Below are positions 1-5,108 of a stretch of DNA of 5,108 nt, piece by piece (position 1 is the first letter of the stretch; each line of letters begins with the position of its first letter). The DNA is taken from positions 12,134 to 17,241 of the forward strand of contig JABMDG010000092.1 in NCBI GenBank assembly GCA_015904045.1. Reading direction: 5' to 3'. Under the pieces are notes generated by a model. The model had not been told where the DNA came from. It did not search any database and saw nothing but the letters and a program-made list of their open reading frames with translations. The DNA is from Nitrospira sp. Its GTDB lineage: Bacteria; Nitrospirota; Nitrospiria; Nitrospirales; Nitrospiraceae. Both the position numbers and the translations under genes were made by a program.

Positions 1-243
1 GATCACAATGTTCTTGGTCGGCCCATCCAGGCTTTTCAAGAACGCGGCATTGATCAGGTTGAAGAAATACAAGAGCCCGATCCATGTGATCCCAGCCAGG
101 AAGTGAATCCAGCGAAGGATCATCTGGCCCCAGTCAGCCTCGCCCGCGCCTGTGCCGGTCATCCCGAGATATAAACCTATCAGCACAGCGGTGAGCGCGA
201 ATCCCGCGATCATCGTCTGCGTCGGATTTTCAAGAAATTTCAT
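1..243 (-). CDS. N-terminal part of a membrane protein resembling the urate-oxidase N-terminal (PuuD-type) domain; 3' end outside window
   Basis: Only the first 81 codons are present; the frame is open to the window edge. The ATG at 243-241 has a good ribosome binding site (GAGG, 5 nt upstream). Two hydrophobic segments are visible, about residues 11-28 and 43-66, separated by a short Gly/Asp/Glu-containing loop, so this is an inner-membrane protein. The second segment opens with RWIHFLAGITWIG (44-56), the pattern seen at the start of the Urate_ox_N/PuuD-type membrane domain, where the histidine is a possible haem ligand. Family assignment is from this motif only. In Nitrospira-like genomes such proteins are usually annotated as hypothetical membrane proteins, and a role in urate oxidation should not be assumed. 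It lies 157 bp downstream of mdh and probably has its own promoter, so it may not belong to the same operon. Confidence 0.7.
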   Translation of the reverse strand, partial: MKFLENPTQTMIAGFALTAVLIGLYLGMTGTGAGEADWGQMILRWIHFLAGITWIGLLYFFNLINAAFLKSLDGPTKNIVI

Positions 244-400
244 AGCTCCCTCTCATCGAACGGTTGACTGTAAGCTCATACCTGTACTGTAGCCCTTCTT
301 CGAATGTCAAGTTCGTACGCCTTGTCATTCATCAAACGTACGGAGAAGGTACCAGCGATTCTTCCTTTGATGCGCGACACCTGACGACGACGTATTTTCC
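244..400. other. intergenic region between mdh and the membrane protein gene
   Basis: This 157-bp stretch has no supported gene. It holds the candidate promoter at 310-281 and, just upstream of its -35, two copies of the palindrome CGTACG (314-319 and 337-342) 23 bp apart. I see no stem followed by a T-run that would stop transcription from mdh. Confidence 0.5.
281..310 (-). promoter_or_regulatory. candidate sigma70-type promoter for the membrane protein gene
   Basis: On the minus strand a perfect TTGACA (310-305) is followed after 17-18 nt by a weak -10 candidate (GTACAG or TACAGG, 287-281). Transcription would start about 30 nt upstream of the ATG at 243. The -35 is convincing, the -10 poor. 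The position, in the only long gap of the window, supports it. No clear rho-independent terminator for mdh is visible between 400 and 311. Confidence 0.35.
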
Positions 401-1342
401 TCACGCCATGAGCCGGTCCACAGCGGCGCAGAGTTCTCGGACAGCGTTCGCCGACGCTTCCAATGCCGCTCGCTCGTGGCCTGTCAGCTCGTATTCCACG
501 ATCTGTTCCACCCCGCTGCGTCCGATCTTGACCGGAACCCCTACAATGACGTTCTTCAGTCCGTACTCGCCTTCACAGAGGACCGAGCAGGGCATCACCC
601 GCTTTTCATCCTTATGAATTGCCTCGACCATATCTACCGCTGAGGCGGACGGAGCATAGAAGGCACTGCCTGTTTTCAACAGGCCTACGATCTCCGCTCC
701 TCCGTCACGCGTCCGTTGGATAATCGCATCCAGTTTGTCCTTCGACATCAGGTCTGAAACGGGCTTGCCCTTCACAGTGGTATAACGCGGGAGCGGCACC
801 ATGGTATCACCATGGCCTCCCAAAACCATGGCCTGCACGTCAGGTCCCGGCACGTTCAATTCGGCCGCGATGAACGAGCGCATTCTGGCGGAATCCAAGA
901 TACCGCCCATGCCGATGATTCTGGATTTGGGCAGTCCGCTGACCAGGCGCGCCACATGGACCATGGCGTCCAACGGATTGGTGACCAGAATCAAGATGAT
1001 GTCCGGAGAGCGGGCCACCAATTGCGACACGACGGATTTCACGATCTTCGCATTGGTCGACAGCAGCTCGTCGCGGCTCATGCCCGGTTTTCTCGGAATG
1101 CCGGACGTAATGACCGCGACCGATGAGCCGGCGGTTTCGTCATAGCCATTGGTGCCGACGACGCGGGTACTATAGCCACACACCGGTCCGGCTTGCGAGA
1201 TATCGAGCGCCTTGCCCTGCGGCATACCCTCCGTGATATCGACCAAGACGACATCGTAGATGTCTTTCTCGGCCAAGCGCTGCGCCGTCGTTCCTCCTAC
1301 ATTCCCCGCACCCACCACGGTAATTTTAGGACGCCCCATCAT
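401..1342 (-). CDS. mdh: malate dehydrogenase (NAD-dependent, LDH-like type), intact copy
   Basis: Cytoplasmic enzyme interconverting malate and oxaloacetate with NAD (TCA cycle). The 313-residue length is normal for LDH-like bacterial malate dehydrogenases. Visible motifs: Rossmann GAGNVG at 11-16; Asp35 at the end of the second strand, which selects NAD over NADP; mobile loop with Arg84 and Arg90 in IPRKPGMSR (Arg rather than Gln at 84 argues for malate, not lactate); TNPLD at 121-125; catalytic Asp150 and substrate-binding Arg153 in LDSARMR; catalytic His177 in GGHGD. A GTG at 1348-1346 could extend the frame by two codons, but the Shine-Dalgarno GAGG overlaps it and lies 5 nt before the ATG at 1342, and the second copy also begins Met-Met, so the ATG at 1342 is chosen. 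It follows the small unknown gene across a 69-bp repeat-rich spacer. Its first 124 codons recur in the broken copy at 2359-1988. Confidence 0.96.
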   Translation of the reverse strand: MMGRPKITVVGAGNVGGTTAQRLAEKDIYDVVLVDITEGMPQGKALDISQAGPVCGYSTRVVGTNGYDETAGSSVAVITSGIPRKPGMSRDELLSTNAKIVKSVVSQLVARSPDIILILVTNPLDAMVHVARLVSGLPKSRIIGMGGILDSARMRSFIAAELNVPGPDVQAMVLGGHGDTMVPLPRYTTVKGKPVSDLMSKDKLDAIIQRTRDGGAEIVGLLKTGSAFYAPSASAVDMVEAIHKDEKRVMPCSVLCEGEYGLKNVIVGVPVKIGRSGVEQIVEYELTGHERAALEASANAVRELCAAVDRLMA

Positions 1343-1344
1343 CG

Positions 1345-1351
1345 CCACCTC
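1345..1351 (-). promoter_or_regulatory. ribosome binding site deciding the mdh start
   Basis: GAGGTGG on the minus strand. GAGG (1351-1348) is 5 nt from the ATG at 1342 and overlaps the alternative GTG at 1348-1346, which makes the GTG start implausible. All four start sites examined in this window use a similar purine-rich site at about 5 nt. Confidence 0.6.
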
Positions 1352-1416
1352 GTGAATCGTAAAACGTGAAGCGTGAAGCGCGCCATCCCCTGACGCCTCA
1401 CTCCTGACCCCTCACG
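1351..1416 (-). repeat. 7-bp repeat spacer between the unknown protein gene (copy 1) and mdh
   Basis: On the plus strand four heptads of the form CGTGAAG (1351, 1358, 1365, 1372; one is CGTAAAA) are followed by four of the form CCTGACG/CCTCACG (1389, 1396, 1403, 1410). The two sets are roughly complementary. In the minus-strand transcript GUGAGGCG (1401-1394) can pair with CGCUUCAC (1380-1373), 8 pairs including one G-U, around a 13-nt loop. The last heptad overlaps the stop codon of the upstream gene. No U-tract follows, so it does not look like an ordinary terminator. It could affect mRNA processing or stability, or be a non-functional repeat expansion. Heptamer arrays of this general kind (STRRs) are known from cyanobacteria; no relation is claimed. 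Confidence 0.6.
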
Positions 1417-1819
1417 CATGTTCATGCTCTGTCCAGCCCGCCACTTTGAAGTTGATCGTGCAGACGAAATTATCGCCGTCGTAAAAATTCACTTTGATCT
1501 TCTTTTTGCCGTACGTCTTGGCTAGAAATGCTTCGGGATTGTCGACCAATTCCTGATAGCCGCCCGCCGGATATTCGCCCAAGTCATGAAAGACCACGAT
1601 CATGCCCGCTTTCACTTCTTGCAACACTTTGGCCCGACATCGAGGATAAACCTCCCAGAATTTCGCCTCGATCAGTTCTTTGGTCGGCTCCTGGCGATCT
1701 TCGCCCTGTTTTAGCGGCTGCGCAAACTTCGCCAGCCGGCGGATGTAGGGATACTGATAGCCGGTAAACAGCTTATAGAGCCAGGACGGAACCGCGGGTC
1801 TCTCTACTGGATTTGCCAT
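1412..1819 (-). CDS. conserved protein of unknown function, copy 1 (135 aa)
   Basis: I do not recognise the family. The protein is soluble, with no signal peptide or membrane segment. A basic/aromatic N-terminal part (SWLYKLFTG at 12-20, then YPYIRRLAKFA) is followed by a probable helix (about 46-70) containing Cys61 in YPRCRAK, a hydrophobic strand (MIVVFHDLGEYPAGGY, 73-88), and a lysine-rich, strand-like end (KKKIKVNFYDGDNFVC, 105-120; then TINFKVAGW). The tail is EHEHA. Cys61, Cys120, His78 and the two C-terminal histidines are conserved in copy 2, but nothing proves metal binding. The frame could be extended upstream to 1858, but GGAG (1828-1825) lies 5 nt from the ATG at 1819 and homology to copy 2 also begins there. 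It matches copy 2 at 116 of 134 positions (hand alignment). It follows a NorD-like gene tail and precedes mdh, the same order as copy 2. Confidence 0.88.
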   Translation of the reverse strand: MANPVERPAVPSWLYKLFTGYQYPYIRRLAKFAQPLKQGEDRQEPTKELIEAKFWEVYPRCRAKVLQEVKAGMIVVFHDLGEYPAGGYQELVDNPEAFLAKTYGKKKIKVNFYDGDNFVCTINFKVAGWTEHEHA

Positions 1820-1863
1820 CGATTCTCCGTACCTTTCGCCCAGCCCTTCGCGACACACATCTG

Positions 1864-1986
1864 CTATCTGGTCAGTCTATGATACATGCGCGGCAATCGA
1901 GATGGCAGCGATTCTACACGGTCGATCACGGCAAACTGTACGTCACCGTACATACGACGCATGTAGAGATCGGCCTCCCGATCGAT
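1864..1986 (-). pseudogene. C-terminal remnant of a second NorD/CbbO-like VWA protein gene
   Basis: Read in one minus-strand frame, this stretch encodes the last 40 residues of a protein matching the C-terminus of the NorD-like gene (3025-2903) without gaps; 14 consecutive residues, [14 protein letters not shown], are identical. About 77% of residues but only about 67% of bases agree (hand count). It ends in its own TAG at 1866-1864, 44 bp before the small gene, as the full gene ends 45 bp before copy 2. Upstream the match stops at the ATCGATCGG sequence near 1986, where the frame enters mdh sequence; a TGA lies at 2001-1999. No start codon with a ribosome site serves it, so it is a gene remnant. 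It shows that a complete or longer NorD-like gene once preceded copy 1 of the small protein, or that the tail was copied there by tandem duplication. Confidence 0.85.
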
Positions 1987-2359
1987 GCAGAGGGTTTGTC
2001 ACCAGAATCAAGATGATGTCCGGCGAGCGGGAGACTAATTCGGATACGACGGACTTGACGATCTTCGCATTGGTGGCCAGTAACTCATCGCGGCTCATGC
2101 CGGGCTTACGCGGAATGCCGGACGTGATGACGGCGACCGACGAGCCGGCGGTCTCGACGTAACCGTTGGTGCCGATTACTCGGGTGCTGTACCCGCACAC
2201 CGGCCCGGCCTGTGAAATATCGAGGGCCTTGCCTTTCGCCAGCCCCTCCGTGATATCGACCAACACGACGTCGTAGGCATCTTTCTCGGCCAAGCGCTGT
2301 GCCGTCGAGCCTCCGACATTACCTGCCCCCACTACGGTGATTTTGGGCCGCTTCATCAT
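1943..2359 (-). pseudogene. truncated malate dehydrogenase, second copy (N-terminal 124 codons plus 14 out-of-frame codons)
   Basis: Residues 1-124 match the intact mdh (113 of 124 identical by hand count) and keep GAGNVG, Asp35 and the IPRKPGMSR loop. After TNPL the match stops at about 1987 and the frame runs 14 codons into the NorD-like tail in the wrong phase, ending at TGA 1945-1943. Asp150, Arg153, His177 and the whole substrate-binding half are absent, so it cannot be a malate dehydrogenase. The start is Met-Met; a GAGG (2365-2362) lies 2 nt from the first and 5 nt from the second ATG, so translation is still possible. Over the 372 aligned bases about 67 differ, mostly silently, with no indel or stop. 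This suggests that it diverged as a working gene before it was cut. It could instead be a retained half-protein (the NAD-binding lobe), for which there is no positive evidence. Confidence 0.88.
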
Positions 2360-2375
2360 GTCCTCACATCAAGGG

Positions 2376-2445
2376 CTGAGGACTGAGGGCCGAGGACTGA
2401 GTAGTTTGAGTTCTTTGTCTCAGTCCTCAGCACTTCGCCCTCAGA
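2376..2445 (-). repeat. 7-bp repeat spacer with a 12-bp perfect inverted repeat, between unknown protein copy 2 and the mdh fragment
   Basis: On the plus strand heptads CTGAGGA, CTGAGGG, CCGAGGA and CTGAGTA start at 2376, 2383, 2390 and 2397. After 14 nt that keep the 7-nt phase come the complementary TCTCAGT, CCTCAGC, ACTTCGC and CCTCAGA at 2418, 2425, 2432 and 2439. CTGAGGACTGAG (2376-2387) is a perfect 12-bp inverted match to CTCAGTCCTCAG (2419-2430); GAGGACTGAG (2392-2401) can use 10 bp of the same partner with a 17-nt loop. Alternative hairpins in the transcript are therefore possible. No U-tract follows on the minus strand. It holds the same place as the 1351-1416 spacer but has a different consensus. 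Confidence 0.65.
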
Positions 2446-2452
2446 CCTGGTT

Positions 2453-2857
2453 TTAATGTTCATGCTCCGTCCAGCCTGCGACTTTGAAATTGATCGTGCA
2501 GACGAAATTCTCGTCATCGTAGAAATTCACCTTGATCTTCTTCTTGCCGTAGGTTTTCGCCAGAAACTCTTCGGGATTGTCGACCAGATCCTGGTAACCA
2601 CCAGCCGGATACTCGCCCAGATCGTGAAACACCACGATCATGCCTTCCTTCACTTCTTGCAGCACTTTGGCGCGGCATCGAGGATACACCTCCCAAAACT
2701 TGGCTTCGATCATGTCCTTGGTGGGCTCGGGGCGATCCTCGCCCGGTTTCACCGGATGGGCGAATTTCGCCAGTCGGCGGACATAGGGATACTGGTGGCC
2801 TGTGAACAGCTTGTAGAGCCACGGGGGGACCGTCGGTCTTTCGGATACATCAGCCAT
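2453..2857 (-). CDS. conserved protein of unknown function, copy 2 (134 aa)
   Basis: This is a paralogue of the protein at 1819-1412; the differences are concentrated in the first 55 residues. The central block, from IEAKFWEVYPRCRAKVLQEVK to GEYPAGGY, and the last 40 residues are nearly unchanged. Both cysteines and the EHEH end are kept; copy 1 has one extra terminal Ala. The frame could begin at a TTG (2860-2858), but GAGG (2866-2863) lies 5 nt from the ATG at 2857 and only 2 nt from the TTG, so the ATG is preferred. It lies 45 bp downstream of the NorD-like stop, probably in one transcript. No family is recognised and no catalytic signature is visible. Retention of two intact copies beside a decayed mdh and a decayed NorD-like gene suggests that the product matters to the cell. 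Confidence 0.88.
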   Translation of the reverse strand: MADVSERPTVPPWLYKLFTGHQYPYVRRLAKFAHPVKPGEDRPEPTKDMIEAKFWEVYPRCRAKVLQEVKEGMIVVFHDLGEYPAGGYQDLVDNPEEFLAKTYGKKKIKVNFYDDENFVCTINFKVAGWTEHEH

Positions 2858-2902
2858 CAATCCCTCAACCTCTCGCTTTTCATCCTTTACCGTTCACGTA
2901 CT

Positions 2903-5108
2903 TTACGCTGTCAACCGGCGATAGATCGTCGGCAACTTCGTCGGCAAGGATTCCGTGCGATCTATGACCGCGAACTGGACATCGCCGTACATGCGGCGCA
3001 GATAGGCGTCCGCCTCCCGATCGATAGTCACGCAAAACGGATCGATATGATGGTGTCTCGCCTCCCGCAGCGCCTTCCTCGTGTCTTCCAAGGCATAGTC
3101 GTCTTTATACCCGTCGTCCAGCGGCCGGCCGTCGCTGAGGAGGATCAGGATGCGGGTCTTGGCCTCTCGCGCCATGAGTTTGGCGGAGGCATGGCGAATC
3201 GCCGCTCCATCCCGATTCTGCCGCCGGGGACCCAGCCCGCCCAGCCGGTGAGCCGTGGCGGCTCCCAACCGGTCATCGAAATCCTTGATCGTGAGAAAGT
3301 CGACGGAGGAACGGCCTTGTCCTGAATAGGCGAAGAGCCCGTATTGATCGCCGACCGCTTCCAGCGCTTCGCAGAGCAGGACCAGACTTTCTTTCTCCAC
3401 ATCGATCACCCGGCGCCCGCTTTCAAGCTGCCGGCTCGTCGAGCTGCTGACGTCGACGAGAAACGCCACGGCCACATCGCGCTCACGTTTTTCCCGCCGG
3501 CTGTACACGCGCTCGCTCCCCTCCAGACCAGCCCGGCACTCCGCCGCGTGTCGCACCACGGCATCGATGTCCAGCTCTTCTCCGTCGGCTTGTCCCGCAA
3601 CACGGCGGAATGCCGGAGGGCGCAGGCCTTCGAAAAACCTCCGAAGCGACCGCAGGGCGCTCCGATGCGCCGCCAGGGTCTCTCCGACACTATCGTCGGA
3701 ACCAGCCTCCGCCGGCCGCTCCATCACTTGGCACCAATTCATCCGGTAGTCCTGAATCGTATGATCCCACTCGGGATAACGGACAGTCCGTTCACCATGA
3801 ACCATCGATTCCGGCATCGGCGGCGATTCCACCTCTATCGCGAGCAACTCTTCGACCACAGACGGCAGCGACCGTCCCCCAGCGAAACTTCCGCCGTCCT
3901 CGGACTTCCGGTCGCCTCGCCCGGTTCTTTCGCCGACTTGCCGATCTTGGTCAGTTGCCTGCGTTCCGTCGTGTTCGGTCAGCCCCTGCTGGGTCGCGAT
4001 GAACTCCGGATTCATCGCACCGCGGTACTCCCAATTGGTCACCGGCCTGTACACATCGCTCATGGATTCCGACGCAGACTGCCCTGATCCGGGCTCTGCC
4101 GGCTCATCCTCCGTTCGGTCCACCCTGATCATGTCGCCGCGAGGCGCCAACAACTCTTCCATTGTGACGTAGAGAGCATGGGTCAGGCGGACGGCCTGCT
4201 CCGCCGTCGCCGCCGGATGGAACAGAGGCTGGCACATGGCCCACAGGACGGAGACTTCTTCTGTGACGGCATGGGGAACCGCGGAGGCGGCTGACTCGCC
4301 GGTCGAGAGCCGCAAGAGACAATCGACGAGCAATTCCTTGACCGTCAATCCATGAGCAGGATCGCGCGGGGTGATGGAGTGGGCCGCCAGCTGTGCCAAG
4401 TCACGCCGCAGGCCCGGATATTCCGCCTGGAGCAAAAACTCAATGCGCGCATCTTCCAGGACGGTCCAGAGATCCCGGACGAGGAGCGGGTGGGGATAGA
4501 GCTGGAACAGCGCCGCCAGCGTCTCCGGCATCACGTTGTGCGAACAGCCATAGCGCCGCTGCACGGAGTCAATCACATCGGCAACAGCTTCCACTGTGAG
4601 CCGATAGGTTCCGAATTCCACGTGGCCCGCTTCATGGGCCGCCATCACCAGATACAGCCGCTCATTCGCGTCAGCCGTCGGGTAGCGGCGTAACACCGCC
4701 GGCAATGAAATGGTGCGTCCATCGGCGCTTACTGTTGCGCGGGCCGGCGAGGCTGCCGGTGAATCCGGCAAGGCCGCAATCGTGACGTCTGTTCCACAGA
4801 GCCCTTGGACAAAGAGTTTGACCCGGCGCGCGACGCGCCGAAGCGGAACGCCGCTCATCGCCGCTTCGACCGAGGCGAGCGCTTTCTGTGACTCCACCGC
4901 AAAATAGGTCTGTGCGCCTTCCCGACTGTACGCCAGCACTTCCATCCCGGCCTTGAACCACTTTTCGAACCGGGAGAGGGCTTGAGGCGCATCGCCGATC
5001 AGACCGATTACGTCCGGACAGCGCCGGAGATAATTCAGTGTACTTTCTGCATCCTGTTCGGCAAGCAGCGCACCGTACTGCAACACTTTGATCTGCCACT
5101 CTTCCGCA
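2903..5108 (-). CDS. NorD/CbbO-like metalloenzyme-activation protein with HEAGH motif and C-terminal VWA domain; 5' end outside window
   Basis: 734 codons are visible. A GTG at 5086 could serve as a start, but the frame stays open to the window edge (AEEWQIK precedes it), so the gene probably begins further upstream. Numbering from 5086: HEAGH at 151-155 and EDARIE at 211-216 form the zinc-protease-like signature of NorD proteins. An acidic, Gly/Ser-rich linker spans about 325-405. The VWA domain runs from about 538 to 727, with metal-ion (MIDAS) residues DVSSS at 545-549, NRDGAAIRH at 624-632 and LLSDGRP at 649-655, and the family's C-terminal VIDRTESLPTKLPTIYRRL pattern. NorD and CbbO work with the MoxR-type ATPases NorQ and CbbQ to activate nitric oxide reductase or Rubisco; such an ATPase may lie upstream, outside this window. 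The true target here is unknown. It is soluble and cytoplasmic, and lies 45 bp before the small unknown gene. Confidence 0.88.
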   Translation of the reverse strand, partial: AEEWQIKVLQYGALLAEQDAESTLNYLRRCPDVIGLIGDAPQALSRFEKWFKAGMEVLAYSREGAQTYFAVESQKALASVEAAMSGVPLRRVARRVKLFVQGLCGTDVTIAALPDSPAASPARATVSADGRTISLPAVLRRYPTADANERLYLVMAAHEAGHVEFGTYRLTVEAVADVIDSVQRRYGCSHNVMPETLAALFQLYPHPLLVRDLWTVLEDARIEFLLQAEYPGLRRDLAQLAAHSITPRDPAHGLTVKELLVDCLLRLSTGESAASAVPHAVTEEVSVLWAMCQPLFHPAATAEQAVRLTHALYVTMEELLAPRGDMIRVDRTEDEPAEPGSGQSASESMSDVYRPVTNWEYRGAMNPEFIATQQGLTEHDGTQATDQDRQVGERTGRGDRKSEDGGSFAGGRSLPSVVEELLAIEVESPPMPESMVHGERTVRYPEWDHTIQDYRMNWCQVMERPAEAGSDDSVGETLAAHRSALRSLRRFFEGLRPPAFRRVAGQADGEELDIDAVVRHAAECRAGLEGSERVYSRREKRERDVAVAFLVDVSSSTSRQLESGRRVIDVEKESLVLLCEALEAVGDQYGLFAYSGQGRSSVDFLTIKDFDDRLGAATAHRLGGLGPRRQNRDGAAIRHASAKLMAREAKTRILILLSDGRPLDDGYKDDYALEDTRKALREARHHHIDPFCVTIDREADAYLRRMYGDVQFAVIDRTESLPTKLPTIYRRLTA

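Larger units (their letters stand above)
971..1986 (-). repeat. tandem duplication, copy A (NorD tail - unknown protein 1 - mdh N-half)
   Basis: This block holds, in transcription order, the NorD-like tail, unknown protein copy 1, the heptad spacer and the first 124 codons of the intact mdh. It is collinear with copy B (1988-3025) and about 1016 bp long. Ends are placed where homology stops: after TNPL in mdh and at the ATCGATCGG sequence near the NorD-like C-terminus. The two hyp-mdh spacers differ in length (69 against 93 bp), which accounts for most of the length difference. Confidence 0.8.
1988..3025 (-). repeat. tandem duplication, copy B (NorD tail - unknown protein 2 - truncated mdh)
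   Basis: This block is adjacent to copy A in the same orientation, about 1038 bp long. It contains the last codons of the intact NorD-like gene, unknown protein copy 2, a heptad spacer and the mdh half-gene. The hybrid joint between the two blocks, at about 1984-1990, is the only place where the gene order departs from NorD-like - unknown - mdh. Confidence 0.8.

Noticed and set aside
264..617. Plus-strand open frame over the mdh 3' end and the intergenic gap
   Set aside because: It overlaps a certain gene in antisense, has a Ser/Thr-rich composition without motifs, and shows no clear ribosome site.
1820..1858. Upstream extension of unknown protein copy 1 to a start at 1858
   Set aside because: The added residues have no counterpart in copy 2, and the ribosome site GGAG at 1828-1825 fits the ATG at 1819.
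1988..2359. Mobile element as the cause of the duplication
   Set aside because: No transposase, terminal inverted repeats or target-site duplication is visible at either block boundary.
2376..2430. Hairpin as a rho-independent terminator
   Set aside because: The 12-bp stem is strong, but no T-run follows it in the minus-strand direction and the loop is long; it is described as a repeat spacer instead.
971..3025. Duplication as an assembly artefact joining two strains
   Set aside because: The copies differ by about 18% in the mdh part and share only a few bases at the joint, so no long common word could have caused a false join. It is not excluded without reads.
2456..3325. Long open frame on the plus strand (289 codons) across unknown protein copy 2 and the NorD-like C-terminus
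   Set aside because: It is antisense to two well-supported genes, crosses their intergenic gap, has no recognisable motif, and is explained by GC-rich third-position bias.
3344..4087. Long open frame on the plus strand (247 codons) opposite the NorD-like gene
   Set aside because: The opposite strand carries a continuous 734-codon protein with intact VWA motifs; the plus-strand product is an Arg/Pro/His-rich shadow.

Overview
The window most resembles a chromosomal piece of a Nitrospira-like bacterium (phylum Nitrospirota). This rests on the GC-rich coding style, an LDH-like malate dehydrogenase, a NorD-like protein, a small urate-oxidase-N-type membrane protein, and spacers made of 7-bp repeats. 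I recognise these by eye and have run no search, so the genus is an inference of moderate confidence. Every gene I can support lies on the minus strand, so transcription runs from high to low coordinates. I see no tRNA, rRNA, CRISPR array or insertion sequence.

Layout in the direction of transcription: (1) 5108-2903, a large NorD/CbbO-type protein with an HEAGH metal-site motif and a C-terminal von Willebrand A (VWA) domain, 5' end outside the window; (2) 2857-2453, a small soluble protein of unknown function (copy 2, 134 aa); (3) a 7-bp-repeat spacer able to form a hairpin; (4) 2359-1943, the N-terminal 124 codons of a second malate dehydrogenase gene, broken at about 1987; (5) 1986-1864, the last 41 codons (stop included) of a second NorD-like gene, joined directly to that break; (6) 1819-1412, the small unknown protein again (copy 1, 135 aa); (7) a second 7-bp-repeat spacer; (8) 1342-401, an intact malate dehydrogenase; (9) a 157-bp gap with a candidate promoter; (10) 243-1, the start of a membrane protein that runs off the window.

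The central observation is a tandem duplication of about 1.0 kb: [NorD tail - unknown protein - malate dehydrogenase N-half] occurs at 3025-1988 and again at 1986-971. The repeat joins a half mdh to a NorD tail. The copies are well diverged (about 18% of bases in the mdh part, by hand count), yet most mdh changes are silent and no indel breaks a frame. This fits two complete, long-diverged modules reduced by a later deletion better than a recent one-step duplication.

How the genes might work together: NorD/CbbO proteins normally act with a MoxR-type AAA+ ATPase to activate metalloenzymes, and malate dehydrogenase belongs to the TCA cycle. The unknown protein sits between them in both copies, so the three form a conserved neighbourhood here. 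Whether this is more than co-transcription cannot be decided from the sequence.
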